Below are positions 12,429-22,525 of a stretch of DNA of 59,369 nt, piece by piece. The position numbers were made by a program, and so were the translations under genes. Within the stretch, counting starts at the first letter, position 1. Every line of letters begins with the position of its first letter. Source of the DNA: Fomitopsis serialis (taxonomy: Eukaryota > Basidiomycota > Agaricomycetes > Polyporales > Fomitopsidaceae); NCBI RefSeq assembly GCF_022376445.1, contig NW_025955200.1, forward strand, positions 1 through 59,369, given 5' to 3'. The notes beneath the pieces are model-generated. The model saw only the letters and a program-made list of their open reading frames with translations. It made no database searches and was not told the origin of the DNA.

Positions 12429-15011
12429 CCATCTTCGTTTCCTAAGTCCAGATGCACTGTGAGAGCCATGAGATTGTGCTCAAACTGTACAACTATGAGA
12501 CTACTCACCTCGCTGTGCAGGTCTGCTATCAGCATCTGCACCATCCTCCTCATCGTGCGCACACTTCTTGCCCTTGGTCTTCTTCGGCTTAGCGCTGCCC
12601 TTGGCTTGCGCAGTCTTCTGTCCACTCTTGGAGGACTTCACTGCAATCACCAAATGAGCAAGACAACACAAGAGAACATACAAGACTTACTGTGTGCTTT
12701 GGACCCTGAAAACCAAGTCAGAACAAGTCCAGAAATGCCTAAATGCAGCACTTACGTCCAGGACACGTCACTGGCACTGGGTCGGGAATCTCCAATTCAT
12801 GGCGGAGGGCAACAATGTGCTTGTCATACGTTGCACATGGAATGACAGCCGCTTAGTGTAGCTTGTGCTCCCTCCAAACCTGAGCACTGCGCTCATCAAT
12901 GGATGGATGAACGTACTCAGGTTCGTCAGGCCGATGTTCAAGGACAGGAACAAGTTCCGTGTCAGAGAATGTGATGGGCTGGCCCTCCTCATCAACCGCA
13001 GAGAACGCTTTGAAGAACGCGTCTGGGTCAAGAGATGGGCCCACATCGGCCTGACGCCACAAAGAGAAGACAACATTGTACAACTGGCGCACCAAAAAAG
13101 ACGCAACGGTACGTCTGTCCCCAATGTTGAGACCATCAACAGCGTAGTTGAGCTTGTTGGTATCCGTCTTGAAGTCCCGGTCATACCTGAAGATGCATCA
13201 GTATGCTGAAAAACAACAAGTCCAGGACTTACATAGGATTGTACATCTCCGGTGGGACCTTCAGCACGTCCCGCGCAAGCGCACCAAGCGCAAGCATGGA
13301 CTGACCATCCATGACCCGGCTCATGGGGTACATGATATGGTTAAGACGCAGTGCGTCCTCTGCAATCTCGACAGAGGGGTCCGTGACATACGGACTCATC
13401 CCCATGTGCCAATGAAGGCCAGAGAACAAGACGGTGAGTAGGCTAGACCTCTCCGTCTCGTCCTCTGCGAAACCGTCAGGGAGTCTCACATACGTGTAAG
13501 ACTCTGGAAACAGGAAGAGCCCGGGGTGGATGCCCGCGTGCAACTTCGAGAAGACGGTCATGACAGACATCGCACCTATGGAATCATGCTGATCCTGGTG
13601 CAGCCCACCAAAAAAGCCCAGAGACTCTGACAAGTTCATGGGCCCTGCATAACACGTGTCAGAAGTGAACACAAATAAAGAAAAAGACTTACCTTTCTGC
13701 AGCTCTGTCAGGTAATCAGGCGTGGAGATGTTGAGCTGGCTCCCACCAAAGCATACATTGTCCACACTCCCCGGGCGGAAGTACCCGAGGAGCTTGGCCT
13801 GCAGCTCCATGCGGTGGTGAAGCTCAGGCTGGACGGTGTGGATGACATGAACTCCAAGTTCACCGCCCACCTGCAAAATGATAAGTCAAAAAATGTGAGA
13901 TGCAACAACTCTTACCTTTGCAAGCTCCCTACGTATCTTTGCATCCTTACCATCCCCACCCACGAAGGACTTAGCCTCCACATTGGGGGACAGGACACCA
14001 TTCTGGGCCTGCTGGGACTGGGTGATAGCATAGATACACTTACGGTCAGCGGTACCTCTCAGGCCCTTGTTGAGCACGAGACACTCAAACTTGGTGCCTT
14101 TCACCCAGCCCCTGTCCTCCTTGACAGGCGCCTCACGGGAACACTGGTCAACCGGACCAATGATCTCACTACGGAGGCTGAGGTAGCGCTCCTGCAGCTC
14201 CAAGGGCATGTCCCTACGCAGCAGTGAGCATGAAAAACAATATAGAAACAGAAATACTTACCTCTGGGCAAAGATCTGTTGGCGCAGGATGTCATCGTCC
14301 CAGCCTGGGCCGGCCGGCAACACAATGTAGACAGGCAGTGCGAACAGCGAGTCACATGGGCGCAGAACGTGCCACCCTAGCAATACATAAGCTCTCATTC
14401 ATGACATGGATTGCATGCTTACCTTTGTCCCGTGTGTTGTCCTCCAAGACGTGTGGGAGATCCCAATCCGGCAGCTTCCTCGCGGTCGTCACAGCAGCGG
14501 CACGCTCGCTGTTATTGATTAACGTGAGGTAGCACATCGTGTTCGCATCTCCGCTGGATGGGTTACGCAGGTGCTCATTCACCTTGAACAGCAGAGGAGC
14601 TGACTCGGGGCAGTTAGCCACCGGGACCCACTCCCCAGGTACATCCAAGATGATGCTTGCAGGGATCCCAAAGGGATATGCAGCAGAGGTGCTAGAAATG
14701 GTTAGTACTGTATGTCATAATGAAGGATTGACCACTTACTAGATCCATTTGCCTTCAGAATACTCAAGTTCTCCAGGGAAACCTTTGGGGAGGACTGGTT
14801 GGTCTTGCTGAGGCTATAGTGCAAAAAAAGCGGTATCAGAGGCTGTTCACTGCAGAAAAGCTACAGGGATGGCATATCTAGGCACTCACCATGACAGATG
14901 TTCGAAAATCTGGGCTGGATGGCAAGAATACAGGGGTGCAGAGGCTGGAGAGTCGAGGAGATGGAGGTCATTCAAGCGAAAACCACAGAGTTCTGCGTTT
15001 GGCGCCCGTGT

Positions 15012-15066
15012 GCCGTTCGGAGGTGCAACCGTCCGGAAATTCCGCACGGTTGCACCTCCAAACGGC
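15012..15066. repeat. 55-bp near-perfect inverted repeat
   Basis: GCCGTTCGGAGGTGCAACCG at the left pairs with CGGTTGCACCTCCAAACGGC at the right around the centre at 15039, with two mismatches per 27-base arm. It lies at the apparent 5' end of the dioxygenase-like gene. It could be a tiny foldback element or a regulatory hairpin. Confidence 0.75.
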
Positions 15067-16869
15067 ATGACGGGCCTGCCGCCCTGCCAAATTGACGGGA
15101 TCTGAACGGAGGTTCAGACTCCGTGCGGTGCCGAGACGCGCGCTCAAGCGGAGTCCAGAATCACCAGATGCTGGCATGCTCATGTATGAATACCTGTTGT
15201 TAGCACAAACAGGTCATACATAAATCCCAGAAGTTACAGTCCACCTTCATGTATGAAGGCACAGTAATCACTGCAGCTGGCGCCCCGCTCACTACCCAAA
15301 AGGGCAGTTGCCCTTTATGGACAGCCCAGGTCACCTGGCGCCAGGGAGAGCTCACGGTGGCAGTGCCTACCCAAAATAGGTGCTGTTGCGTGCTCTTCCA
15401 CTTTGGGTCCTGTCATCGGGTGAATGCAATTGCAATGTACAATCAGTGAAATCTGACATTTTCTGGGCCTAGGTACACCTTCCCGATTTGGTATGTTTGA
15501 CACCCCGACAATTCGTCATGCTTTCACAAACACTGCAGTCATAAAGGTGACATGTATTCATGCAATGTCAATGTACAGTACTATGACAAGTACTCTGGAA
15601 TGAGCACGGATAAGGTCCCAAGCGAGCAGCCCCACATGCTTGACCTCGACGTCCTCCGTGCACTTCGTCCCACGCTTGCACCCTTCCACGACCTGCACGA
15701 CGTGCTTGGGGAGGTGCGACGGCAGTTCAGTGTGCCCGCGGCGTGTGCAAGGAGCGCGTGCGTGGTGGTGAGATGGTGGTGCATGTAGCCACGGTTCCGA
15801 GAGGTGGAGCCGGTCGTGCTCGCAAATGCGAGTGACTCTACATACGGGACGGCGAAGAGTGAGGTTGTAAATGGTGTGCGTGTGCGAGCCACAGTAGCTG
15901 GAGAGGTGGGTAGGCCCCATCCGCCTCAACTCCATTGAACCCGCGCCAATGCAGGTGTGTTTGACATGCTCCGTGCTGTACTTGCCAAGCTTGGGTTCGT
16001 GGGCGTAGACAGTGGCTCGTAGGCTCCAGGGGATGAACTGATATGTTAGTGACAGTGTTTGGGAAGAGGTGGAGGGGACATACAGGCTGCAGAGGCTTGA
16101 CACCGTCGATGATCACTGTACACATAACACTGCCCAGGTAGTCCACAGGAGCCCTGGCTGCCCTGCTGGTTGACACACTGCCGTTTGTACCTGCTGATGC
16201 ACCAATTGTACCCGCTGACGCACCGTTTGTAGTACCTGCTGATGCACCGTTCGTGTTTGTCAACATGCCACCATTTGTACCCACTGAAACGGCCGCAGTT
16301 GTACCTGCTTACACTCCTGCTGGTCAAAACACCGCTGCTTGTGCCGGTTGACGCACCGCTGTTCGTGCTGGTCCAAGGGTTGGCCTAGGGTGGGTAGATA
16401 GTAGAGCAATAGCAGTACGTGGGCGAGCCTTGTGGGTGCCCGTTAACTCAACATTTGTATCTATTTGTTGCCCCACCAAATTGGCCAACTCCAATGTCCT
16501 TGGGCTGTTCCTGGCCAATCAGAACATGTTTAACGGTCCTACTTAGCCCTGCAACATACACGTGACTCGCGTTCTGGGTGCCTTTCACCGTGTATGCATC
16601 CCTTGTAAGCTAGAATAGGTATCAGACGTATGCAGAGTGACATATTAACAGAATCTACAAAACAGGTGAGATGCAGTACAAGCTGTTCTCGTGTACGGTA
16701 GGGATGTCTAGACTCTACACTAGTGTACTGAACTGGTTCTATGAGTCTCGAGTCATATTGAGTGTTGCGGTGTGATATACACTAAATTGGTTGTTGTCAT
16801 TCATTGGTGATGTTCCAGTGATATGAATTATGTTCCTACTACTACTAGTACTCTTTTCTAAAGCAGCAC
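15067..16869. other. No supportable gene; includes a short tandem repeat
   Basis: Open stretches on the minus strand (15558-16284) have no recognisable domain or convincing splice structure. At 16182-16260 a unit like TTTGTACCTGCTGATGCACC recurs three to four times with a period of about 24-27 bp; on the plus strand it encodes PADAPFV-like repeats. I see no RNA gene. Confidence 0.45.
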
Positions 16870-17400
16870 TCGCTGTGCGTGTTGGTCCATGCTCGGTGCT
16901 TGCCCTCTCGTCCGTCCGCCCTCTTGTTCCCTCCTGTCTGCCTACCCGCTCGTCTGTCCACCCATCCGCTCATCCATCCACTTGTGACTCACCGGCCTGC
17001 TTTCCCCATTATCCAGCCCGTCCGATTGTCCGCCCGTCAGTTCACCCATCTGCCTGTCTGCCTGCCCGCTTGTCTGCCTGCCCTCCCACTCATCTATCCG
17101 GTCACCTACCTGCATGCCCGCCTGTGCGCCCATGTGCCAGCTTGTTTGCTCGCCTGCGTGGGCATCTGTCGGCTGTGTCTGCACGATGGGCATTTGCCCA
17201 GCTCGCAGTGGGCATGTGCTGTTGTTTGCCCACTTGCCCGTCTCTCCTACCTGTCAGCTTGCTCATCTGTCTGCTCTACTATGCATCCGCGTACTCACCC
17301 GTCCTGCCCTTCAGCCTGCTCGCCCGCCTGCTCACGTACCTACCTGCCCGCCTGCTCACGCGCTCGTGCTTGCACCCGTGCCTGCAGTCTACTGTCGGCT
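16870..17400 (+). repeat. Degenerate pyrimidine-rich CTGCC/CCTG repeat tract
   Basis: About 500 bp are strongly biased to C and T on the plus strand, with recurring CTGCCTGCCCGC and CTTGTCTGCC. All three plus frames are open in places because of this composition, not because of a gene. Confidence 0.7.
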
Positions 17401-18793
17401 GTGCTTGCACGTGAGGCATTGGCCCTGCACGCTCACGGTCGACGTGCATGTGCTGTGCATCACCGCGTCCTATAAGCATGGTCAGCTCGTTTGTTGCTTG
17501 TGTGCATCTGCACTCACCCTCTGTTTGTCGGCTGCACCTGCGTGCAAGGCAGTGGCCCTACATGCTCGCCATCGTCATACGCGCGGTGCTCTTGCGACAT
17601 TGGCGATCCGACGGTGGTCAATGCGGCATGGTGGAGGTCGCAGGAGGTCGCAAATGGCGGGTGGAACCGCTCGCCGCTTGCTCGGCTCATTGTGGCCTTC
17701 CGGGCTTGTCCGAGACAGATGCCACGCAGCGGGCAGGTCGGCGGCGCAGGGGATCCGAGATTGTACCTGATCTCAGATGCGCTGACCCCGATGTGCACCC
17801 ATATGGGGCAGCCTTGCATCGCACGCCAGAGGTACCGCCCTGCCAGGGACGAAGGGGCGGGGCTGCCCCGGGGTACCTGCCATATCAGGTAACGACTGAT
17901 GGCGCCTTGTTCATACATGACGGCGCCTCGCTCACACATGAGCAAGTGGCAGCTCATGTACTATATCAGGCCAGGATCTCAGCCACCCCTAGGTAGTCAG
18001 TCACTGCACTCTCACTTCATCACCACCCCTCCTATAGCTATGAATAAATTTGAGTGCATTAATAAACATCCAATCAATGCCTGTGCACCATCTGAGGTCG
18101 ATACATTGAGATCTAGGTTCAGGAGAAATCATTCAATGAGATGATGTCCATTTATGGTAAGCAATGGCTCAATCTCCCGGACCCCTCAATTGAACTTGGC
18201 ACCACACTTAAATGTGAGCGCTTGTGAGCCTTGCAACCTAGTGTATGATCATTTGTAAACACTTAGAGCATTTCTACAGGGTTTGCGGCCTATGCAGGTG
18301 GGTGTAGGCATTGTATGGAACTGTTTCTGGTGGTGTGACCGACTTCCTAGTCGGACAGGCTCACCCTACTCTCGACGCAAATTTGTGTACTGTGCTCTAC
18401 TCAGTGAGTCTATTTTTTTTCTAACATTTTTCCTGTGTTCTTTGGACATTTTAACAGTGCCCTACACACTCCCTGAGATACATACAGTGCACATACAGCG
18501 AGGAAGGCTCATCGAGTGCTAAGGTGGCCGAGATCCCGGCCCGATATAGTATGAGAACAGGCCCAGGTAAGTACAGGCATTTATGTATGATCACTTTGTG
18601 CTCACGACTGGTGTTTTATACAAGAAAATGCCTATATGGCCTGCCAGAATTGTGGCTGAGGGTGCTCGAGCGATCCTCCTCGCTCGAGCAGTGTCCCTCA
18701 GCTTCGTCGCGTCCAACAACGTGCGTTGAACGTCCCCCAACGAGACGGGAAGGAGTAGGAGGGGTTAAGGGAACAACAAGGTGAGTAATAAAG
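17401..18793. other. No supportable gene
   Basis: Moderately GC-rich up to about 18000, then AT-rich. A local hairpin occurs at 18664-18691 (GCTCGAGCGATCC opposite CGCTCGAGC). No domain, RNA gene or further repeat was recognised. Confidence 0.4.
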
Positions 18794-20160
18794 GGGAGAG
18801 TCATGCACGAACGGTTGCGCACGAATCCGCGGCCATCTGATGGCCCTGGGTAGTGATCTGTGCACCCAGGGTGGTACTCACTCACTTGACCTCCACCTGC
18901 CCGTCCCGCAACCGCTAACCGTGCACCGCATAATGATACGCGCACAACTCTCCCATGATGGGAGAGTCGTGCGTCGATGTTTCCAGTTGAACGCCCAGCC
19001 GGGCTAAGCCCCTGGGGCACGATCTGTACACCCAGGGTGCGACCCAACACATGCACCTCTACCCGCCCGTCCCGTGCCCGCTGCCCACGCAGAACGTACG
19101 GACACGACTCTCCCAGCATGGGAGAGTTGTGCGTGAACATTTCCACGCAAATGTTTGCCTGCGCGAAGCTGCTGGGCGGTGTTCTGCCAACTCAGCCCCA
19201 CGTCCACCTCCTCAACCTCTATCCGCCCGTCCCGCACCCGCTAGCCGTGCGGAACATACGGACATGGCTCTCCCAATGCTGGGAGAGCCCAACACGACCA
19301 TGTCCGTGTGTGCGCGCAACAGTTCGCTCTCCCTGGGTCGACTTTGGTCGACCCAGCCCTCAAGCCCCTCCTCACCCTCATACCTCACCCCTGCCGTATG
19401 TGTCTCGCACGGTGGTGGTTGCGACGGACTCTCCCATGCTGGGAGAGCCCAGTGCAACCATTACCGTGTGTTTGCACGACGGTTTCGTCCAGCTGGGTTG
19501 ACAGAATTCAACCCAGGCTGCTGGCCACCGCTGACTTCCGCCCAAGCTGTCCCGCGCTCATTCGTAGTGTGCAGTGGTCATGTAGGGCTCTCCAATGCTG
19601 GGAGAGCCCAGCGCGACCCGGTCCGTGCGCATGTGTGTCGGTCCAAACTTGCCAGGTGGACTTCTGTCCACCCAGCCCACCACCCATCCTTGATCTCCCA
19701 CGTCATCCTTGTGCCATGTGCCGAGCACGGTGGCGATTGGCTGAGGCTCTCCCATGCCTGGGAGAGCCCATCCCAATTGTTACCATGCTTTTCCGCACAC
19801 ATATGGACTCGCTGGGTTGAGTTCTTTCGGCCCAGACTGCCCCCACCTACCACGTCCGCCGGACCTGGTCTTGCGCCCGTTCCAGGTGCGGAACACTTGT
19901 GTTGTGCTCTCCCATGCTGGGGGAGCCCAGCACGATCAATTCTGCCCAAACATTCAGCAGATTGATGCCTCTGGGTCGACTTCCGTTGACCCAGGATGCT
20001 CACTACCCACCTACCCCTACTTGCCCTGTCCCATGCCTGTTTGCGGTGCAGAATGGCTGGGTTGGGCTCTCCCATGCTGGGAGAGCCCAGCATAACTGTT
20101 TCCTTTGAAATGGCAAGGGTTCCAGGCCTCTGGGTAGACATCTTTCACACAGGGTACTCA
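18794..20160 (+). repeat. Tandem array of about 160-bp units, each with two conserved palindromes
   Basis: Box A, CTCTCCCATGCTGGGAGAG or a close variant, starts at 18948, 19108, 19268, 19429, 19588, 19747, 19907 and 20067, that is every 159-161 bp. A decayed half copy lies at 18794-18800. About 60 bp after each box A is box B, a hairpin such as CTGGGTCGAC/GTCGACCCAG (19333-19356), CTGGGTTGA/TCAACCCAG (19493-19516) and CTGGGTCGAC/GTTGACCCAG (19972-19995). The sequence between boxes varies much more. Where the arms are not Watson-Crick they form G-U pairs on the plus strand (19812-19835, 19972-19995, box A at 19907). This points to a structured plus-strand RNA or to a protein-bound palindrome. 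ORFs across the array are by-products. Confidence 0.9.
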
Positions 20161-21809
20161 GCGTGTACCAAGTCTGTTTGAAAATAAATTGTCATGTATG
20201 ATGTTTACATATACAGTCTTGTTCTAGTGTCCAATGTGGTGATGGACATAATAATTGAGTTGTGGACACACATTCATATTTCAGTGATTTTGTTGCATAT
20301 GCTATGTATGTTACTAATGTACTCTACAGTATGGTTCACTTAATCATATTGTATAGTGTGACTGACTCTATATATATATGCAATCAGCCATCTCCACATA
20401 CTAACTCAATTGTAGATGTATTCTTGTTCACAAGCCAATGGATGAGTCATAGCTAAGAGCAATTTGGCACGTGCTCTGATGCCAAGCCTTTCTTCTTATC
20501 ACATATAATGGGTGTGGGTGATTGCATTCCTCATTCCCAACCCCCATGTTCATCTCATTCCCCTCCATTTTTATTGCTAAAACCTGGCCCTTGCAACAGT
20601 CCCAGCCTAGACAGACTATCTGCATGTTGCCATGGGCATGCAGGTAGCCTGGCTTTGCTCGTTGACATAAGGTATGTACACATTTGAGTGTACAATGCTG
20701 ACCTACTCGGTTCTAGAAGTTGCTGTTGTAATTGGTTCTGGGGGGTTTACTTTGGCTCTAGGGGCTTTCCTGTGACTACAGCCACTAAGAACAAGCATAT
20801 ACCATTTGGGTATTTGGGAGCCTCCTCGCTGGTATTTGGTTGGTGTGTGCTGTCACTTGTTTACAGTGTTGTTGGGTTCTGGGGGCATCATTGTGACTCT
20901 GTCATAACAAACAAGCATATGTCATTTGGGCATAAGAGGGCCTCCGCACTGACACTTGGTTGGTGTGCACCATCTCTTGTTTGTATGGGTACTTTGGATC
21001 TGACGGTCATGCTACACACATGTCCATATTCTAGATGCATATGATCTGGTACATTCTCAATCTGTATGCAATACTGCACTGATATTTGTTTCCAGTAGGG
21101 GCCAATATTGAACCTTGGTGACGTGGCATATTGCAGGCAGTAAACATGTGGTATGGGTGAGTGGTGCATTCCATATATGTAGTATGTCATGCTGATGGTT
21201 GTCAGCTTCTGCATCTGTATGTAGTATTGTATGGCACAACACAGGATCATTCACTCAAGGTACATATATCATATAGTCTCATAATATGAATTGAACTTAT
21301 TGAACACATAGATGGAACTACATAGTCACTCTTTGTTTCTTTGTTTTATGTACAGTTTTCCCACTTCCTCTCATCCATGGCTGTATGAAGACATGGCCAG
21401 TCTTTATGCATTCATGGCTGATCTCGCTTATTTGGTTTATTTGCACCGGTGTACAATCTGTGGACTCTGTCTGTGTGACGTGTAATGAAGATCTGAAACT
21501 CGGACATGTCGGAAGCATGAGAAGGTCACGTGATTGAAATGATGCATCTTATCTGCAGCACATATCATGTGCGTGGCTTATCTGCAGCCCATACCATGTG
21601 CATGGACATGTGTATCAGACCTTGGCATCAGAAGCTGATCTTTTCAGCTGATGCAACAACGGGCATAAGGATGGGTGTGTTACCCCAAGAGATTCTGTCC
21701 TTTCCCCTTTCATCCCATCAACTGCCTAAGCCCTACATTGTCTTGTGAGTATAATGGCATTTTTGTGTCCCTTGTACTATGCTGATTATGATTGAGTACT
21801 ATCATAGCA
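20161..21809. other. AT-rich non-coding sequence with one tandem duplication
   Basis: No supportable gene. Two imperfect copies of about 120 bp lie next to each other at about 20768-20887 and 20888-21005, sharing ACAAGCATAT, CATTTGGG and TTGGTTGGTGTG. Just before the H3-mimic gene, 21747-21807 looks like a 5' UTR intron (GTGAGTATAATGG donor, CTGATTATG branch region, ATCATAG acceptor). Confidence 0.5.
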
Positions 21810-22502
21810 ATGGCCCGTACAAAGCAAAATGCAAAGCGCAGCGTGGGGTTGTCCCACATGGAGTACCACGACAACCTCTCTGTGGCGGGAATTCATGCCT
21901 TGGCACAAGACGACCTCATTGAAGACGAGCAGCCAGATGAGGTGACGGACCAGTCTGACAATGATGACATGTCGTTTGATGATGAGCAGGATGATTTTGA
22001 ATCCATGGTGATGTGTCTGTTCCTTCAGTGGGTATGCACAGACTGATTATCCTGTGACACTAGAACTGTGTCATTTGCCACAATGGCGGTGGCCTCATCA
22101 ACTGCGACATTTGTCACCATGACGTCTGCACAGACTGTCTTGGAAACATTGACATTGCCACCGTGCAGGAAGACTGGCATTTCCTGTGTCCTTCTTGTCA
22201 TGTGATGACCCTTGGCAACTCCGACAAATACCATGTATGTAACATTTGATGTGTCCCATTCACGTCTAAGCATTGTGTAGGCCTTTCACAGCCATAACGG
22301 GTCTCGGAATGTACACTCCGAGCCATCCCGTGTGACAGGCACCATGGTGGCTCCTCAGCACGCATTCTGCTCCACTGCTCCAGTGGTGATCTTATCATTT
22401 CGTCTGAAATCACTCACCAAGGAAGCCAGTATCCCCGATATGTTCCATATGAACCTCAACAGCTACTTCTGGAACACAAAGGGGAACCTTTACGATCCCT
22501 GA
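21810..22502 (+). CDS. Histone H3 tail mimic joined to a PHD-like zinc cluster (three exons)
   Basis: Exons 21810-22007, 22064-22234 and 22281-22502 join in phase 0 through introns of 56 and 46 nt, giving about 196 residues. The ATG has a good context (G at -3, G at +4) and is the first in frame after a TGA at 21789. The protein begins MARTKQNAKRSVG, while histone H3 begins MARTKQTARKSTG, so the K4 site and its neighbours are copied. An acidic Asp/Glu segment follows (residues about 35-66). Exon 2 encodes CX2C-X8-CX2C-X4-CX2C-X15-CX2C with NGGGLINC, like a PHD finger with Cys in place of the usual His. Exon 3 is unassigned and its TGA (22500-22502) falls inside the 36-bp inverted repeat, so the C-terminus looks cut short. 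PHD fingers commonly read the H3 tail; a combined mimic and reader is an inference. Confidence 0.7.
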
Positions 22503-22525
22503 GGTACGAAGGTATCGTTCTTATG
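22490..22525 (-). repeat. Right copy of the 36-bp inverted repeat
   Basis: Reverse complement of 9999-10034 with one mismatch (A for T in the middle of the hairpin). It supplies the stop codon of the H3-mimic gene. Confidence 0.85.

Larger units (their letters stand above)
10453..15068 (-). pseudogene. Many-exon gene with a probable TET/JBP-like 2OG-Fe(II) dioxygenase domain
   Basis: On the minus strand the exons join through short GT-AG introns; 13640-13690 is a clear 48-nt intron. The middle of the protein (exons 13248-13870) has GGLHQDQHD, PGLFLFPES, VLFSGLHWHMGMSP and a downstream Arg in RLNHIMYP. This order suggests a double-stranded beta-helix with an HxD, a second His and a terminal Arg, as in TET/JBP-type enzymes, which oxidise thymine or 5-methylcytosine in DNA. 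A TAA at 12853-12855 (CAA would give Gln) interrupts the frame, yet the same frame continues for about 30 residues to a good donor. A Lys-rich nuclear-type tail is encoded at 12500-12650. A long C-terminal region of unknown type (10500-11880) ends near the CCAGT repeats. The first exon is uncertain (15068 is the farthest support). It could be two genes with a break near 12500. Confidence 0.6.
9999..22525. mobile_element. Candidate 12.5-kb element bounded by 36-bp inverted repeats
   Basis: The two ends carry the same 36-bp sequence in opposite orientation with one mismatch (9999-10034 and 22490-22525). Inside are a minus-strand dioxygenase-like gene running toward the left end, a tandem palindrome array near the middle-right, and a plus-strand H3-mimic/PHD-like gene running toward, and ending inside, the right repeat. 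No transposase was recognised inside, so if mobile it would be non-autonomous. No target-site duplication is obvious. The alternative is that the repeat is itself a small element inserted twice. Confidence 0.45.

Noticed and set aside
15558..16284. Minus-strand ORFs with some protein-like composition
   Set aside because: No recognisable domain, no consistent exon structure and a tandem repeat at one end; kept only as unassigned sequence.
16830..17996. Plus-strand ORFs of about 180-220 codons rich in Pro, Cys and Leu
   Set aside because: They arise from the pyrimidine-rich repeat; neighbouring frames are equally open and there are no domains or splice sites.
18977..20141. Long overlapping ORFs on both strands across the palindrome array
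   Set aside because: They follow the 160-bp unit and change frame with it; the palindromes themselves cause the repeated LPxLGEP-type and SPMLGEP-type peptides.
18794..20160. Hammerhead-type ribozyme or CRISPR array
   Set aside because: No CTGATGA...GAAA core in the units, and the repeat/spacer sizes and eukaryotic context do not fit CRISPR.
21792..21809. Upstream TTG start adding six residues before the H3-like motif
   Set aside because: Non-ATG starts are rare in fungi, a good-context ATG follows at 21810, and the preceding bases look like the end of a 5' UTR intron.
9999..22525. A KDZ transposase accompanying the dioxygenase-like gene
   Set aside because: I searched both strands by eye for a transposase and found none in this segment; the only transposase recognised in the window is the Plavaka gene.
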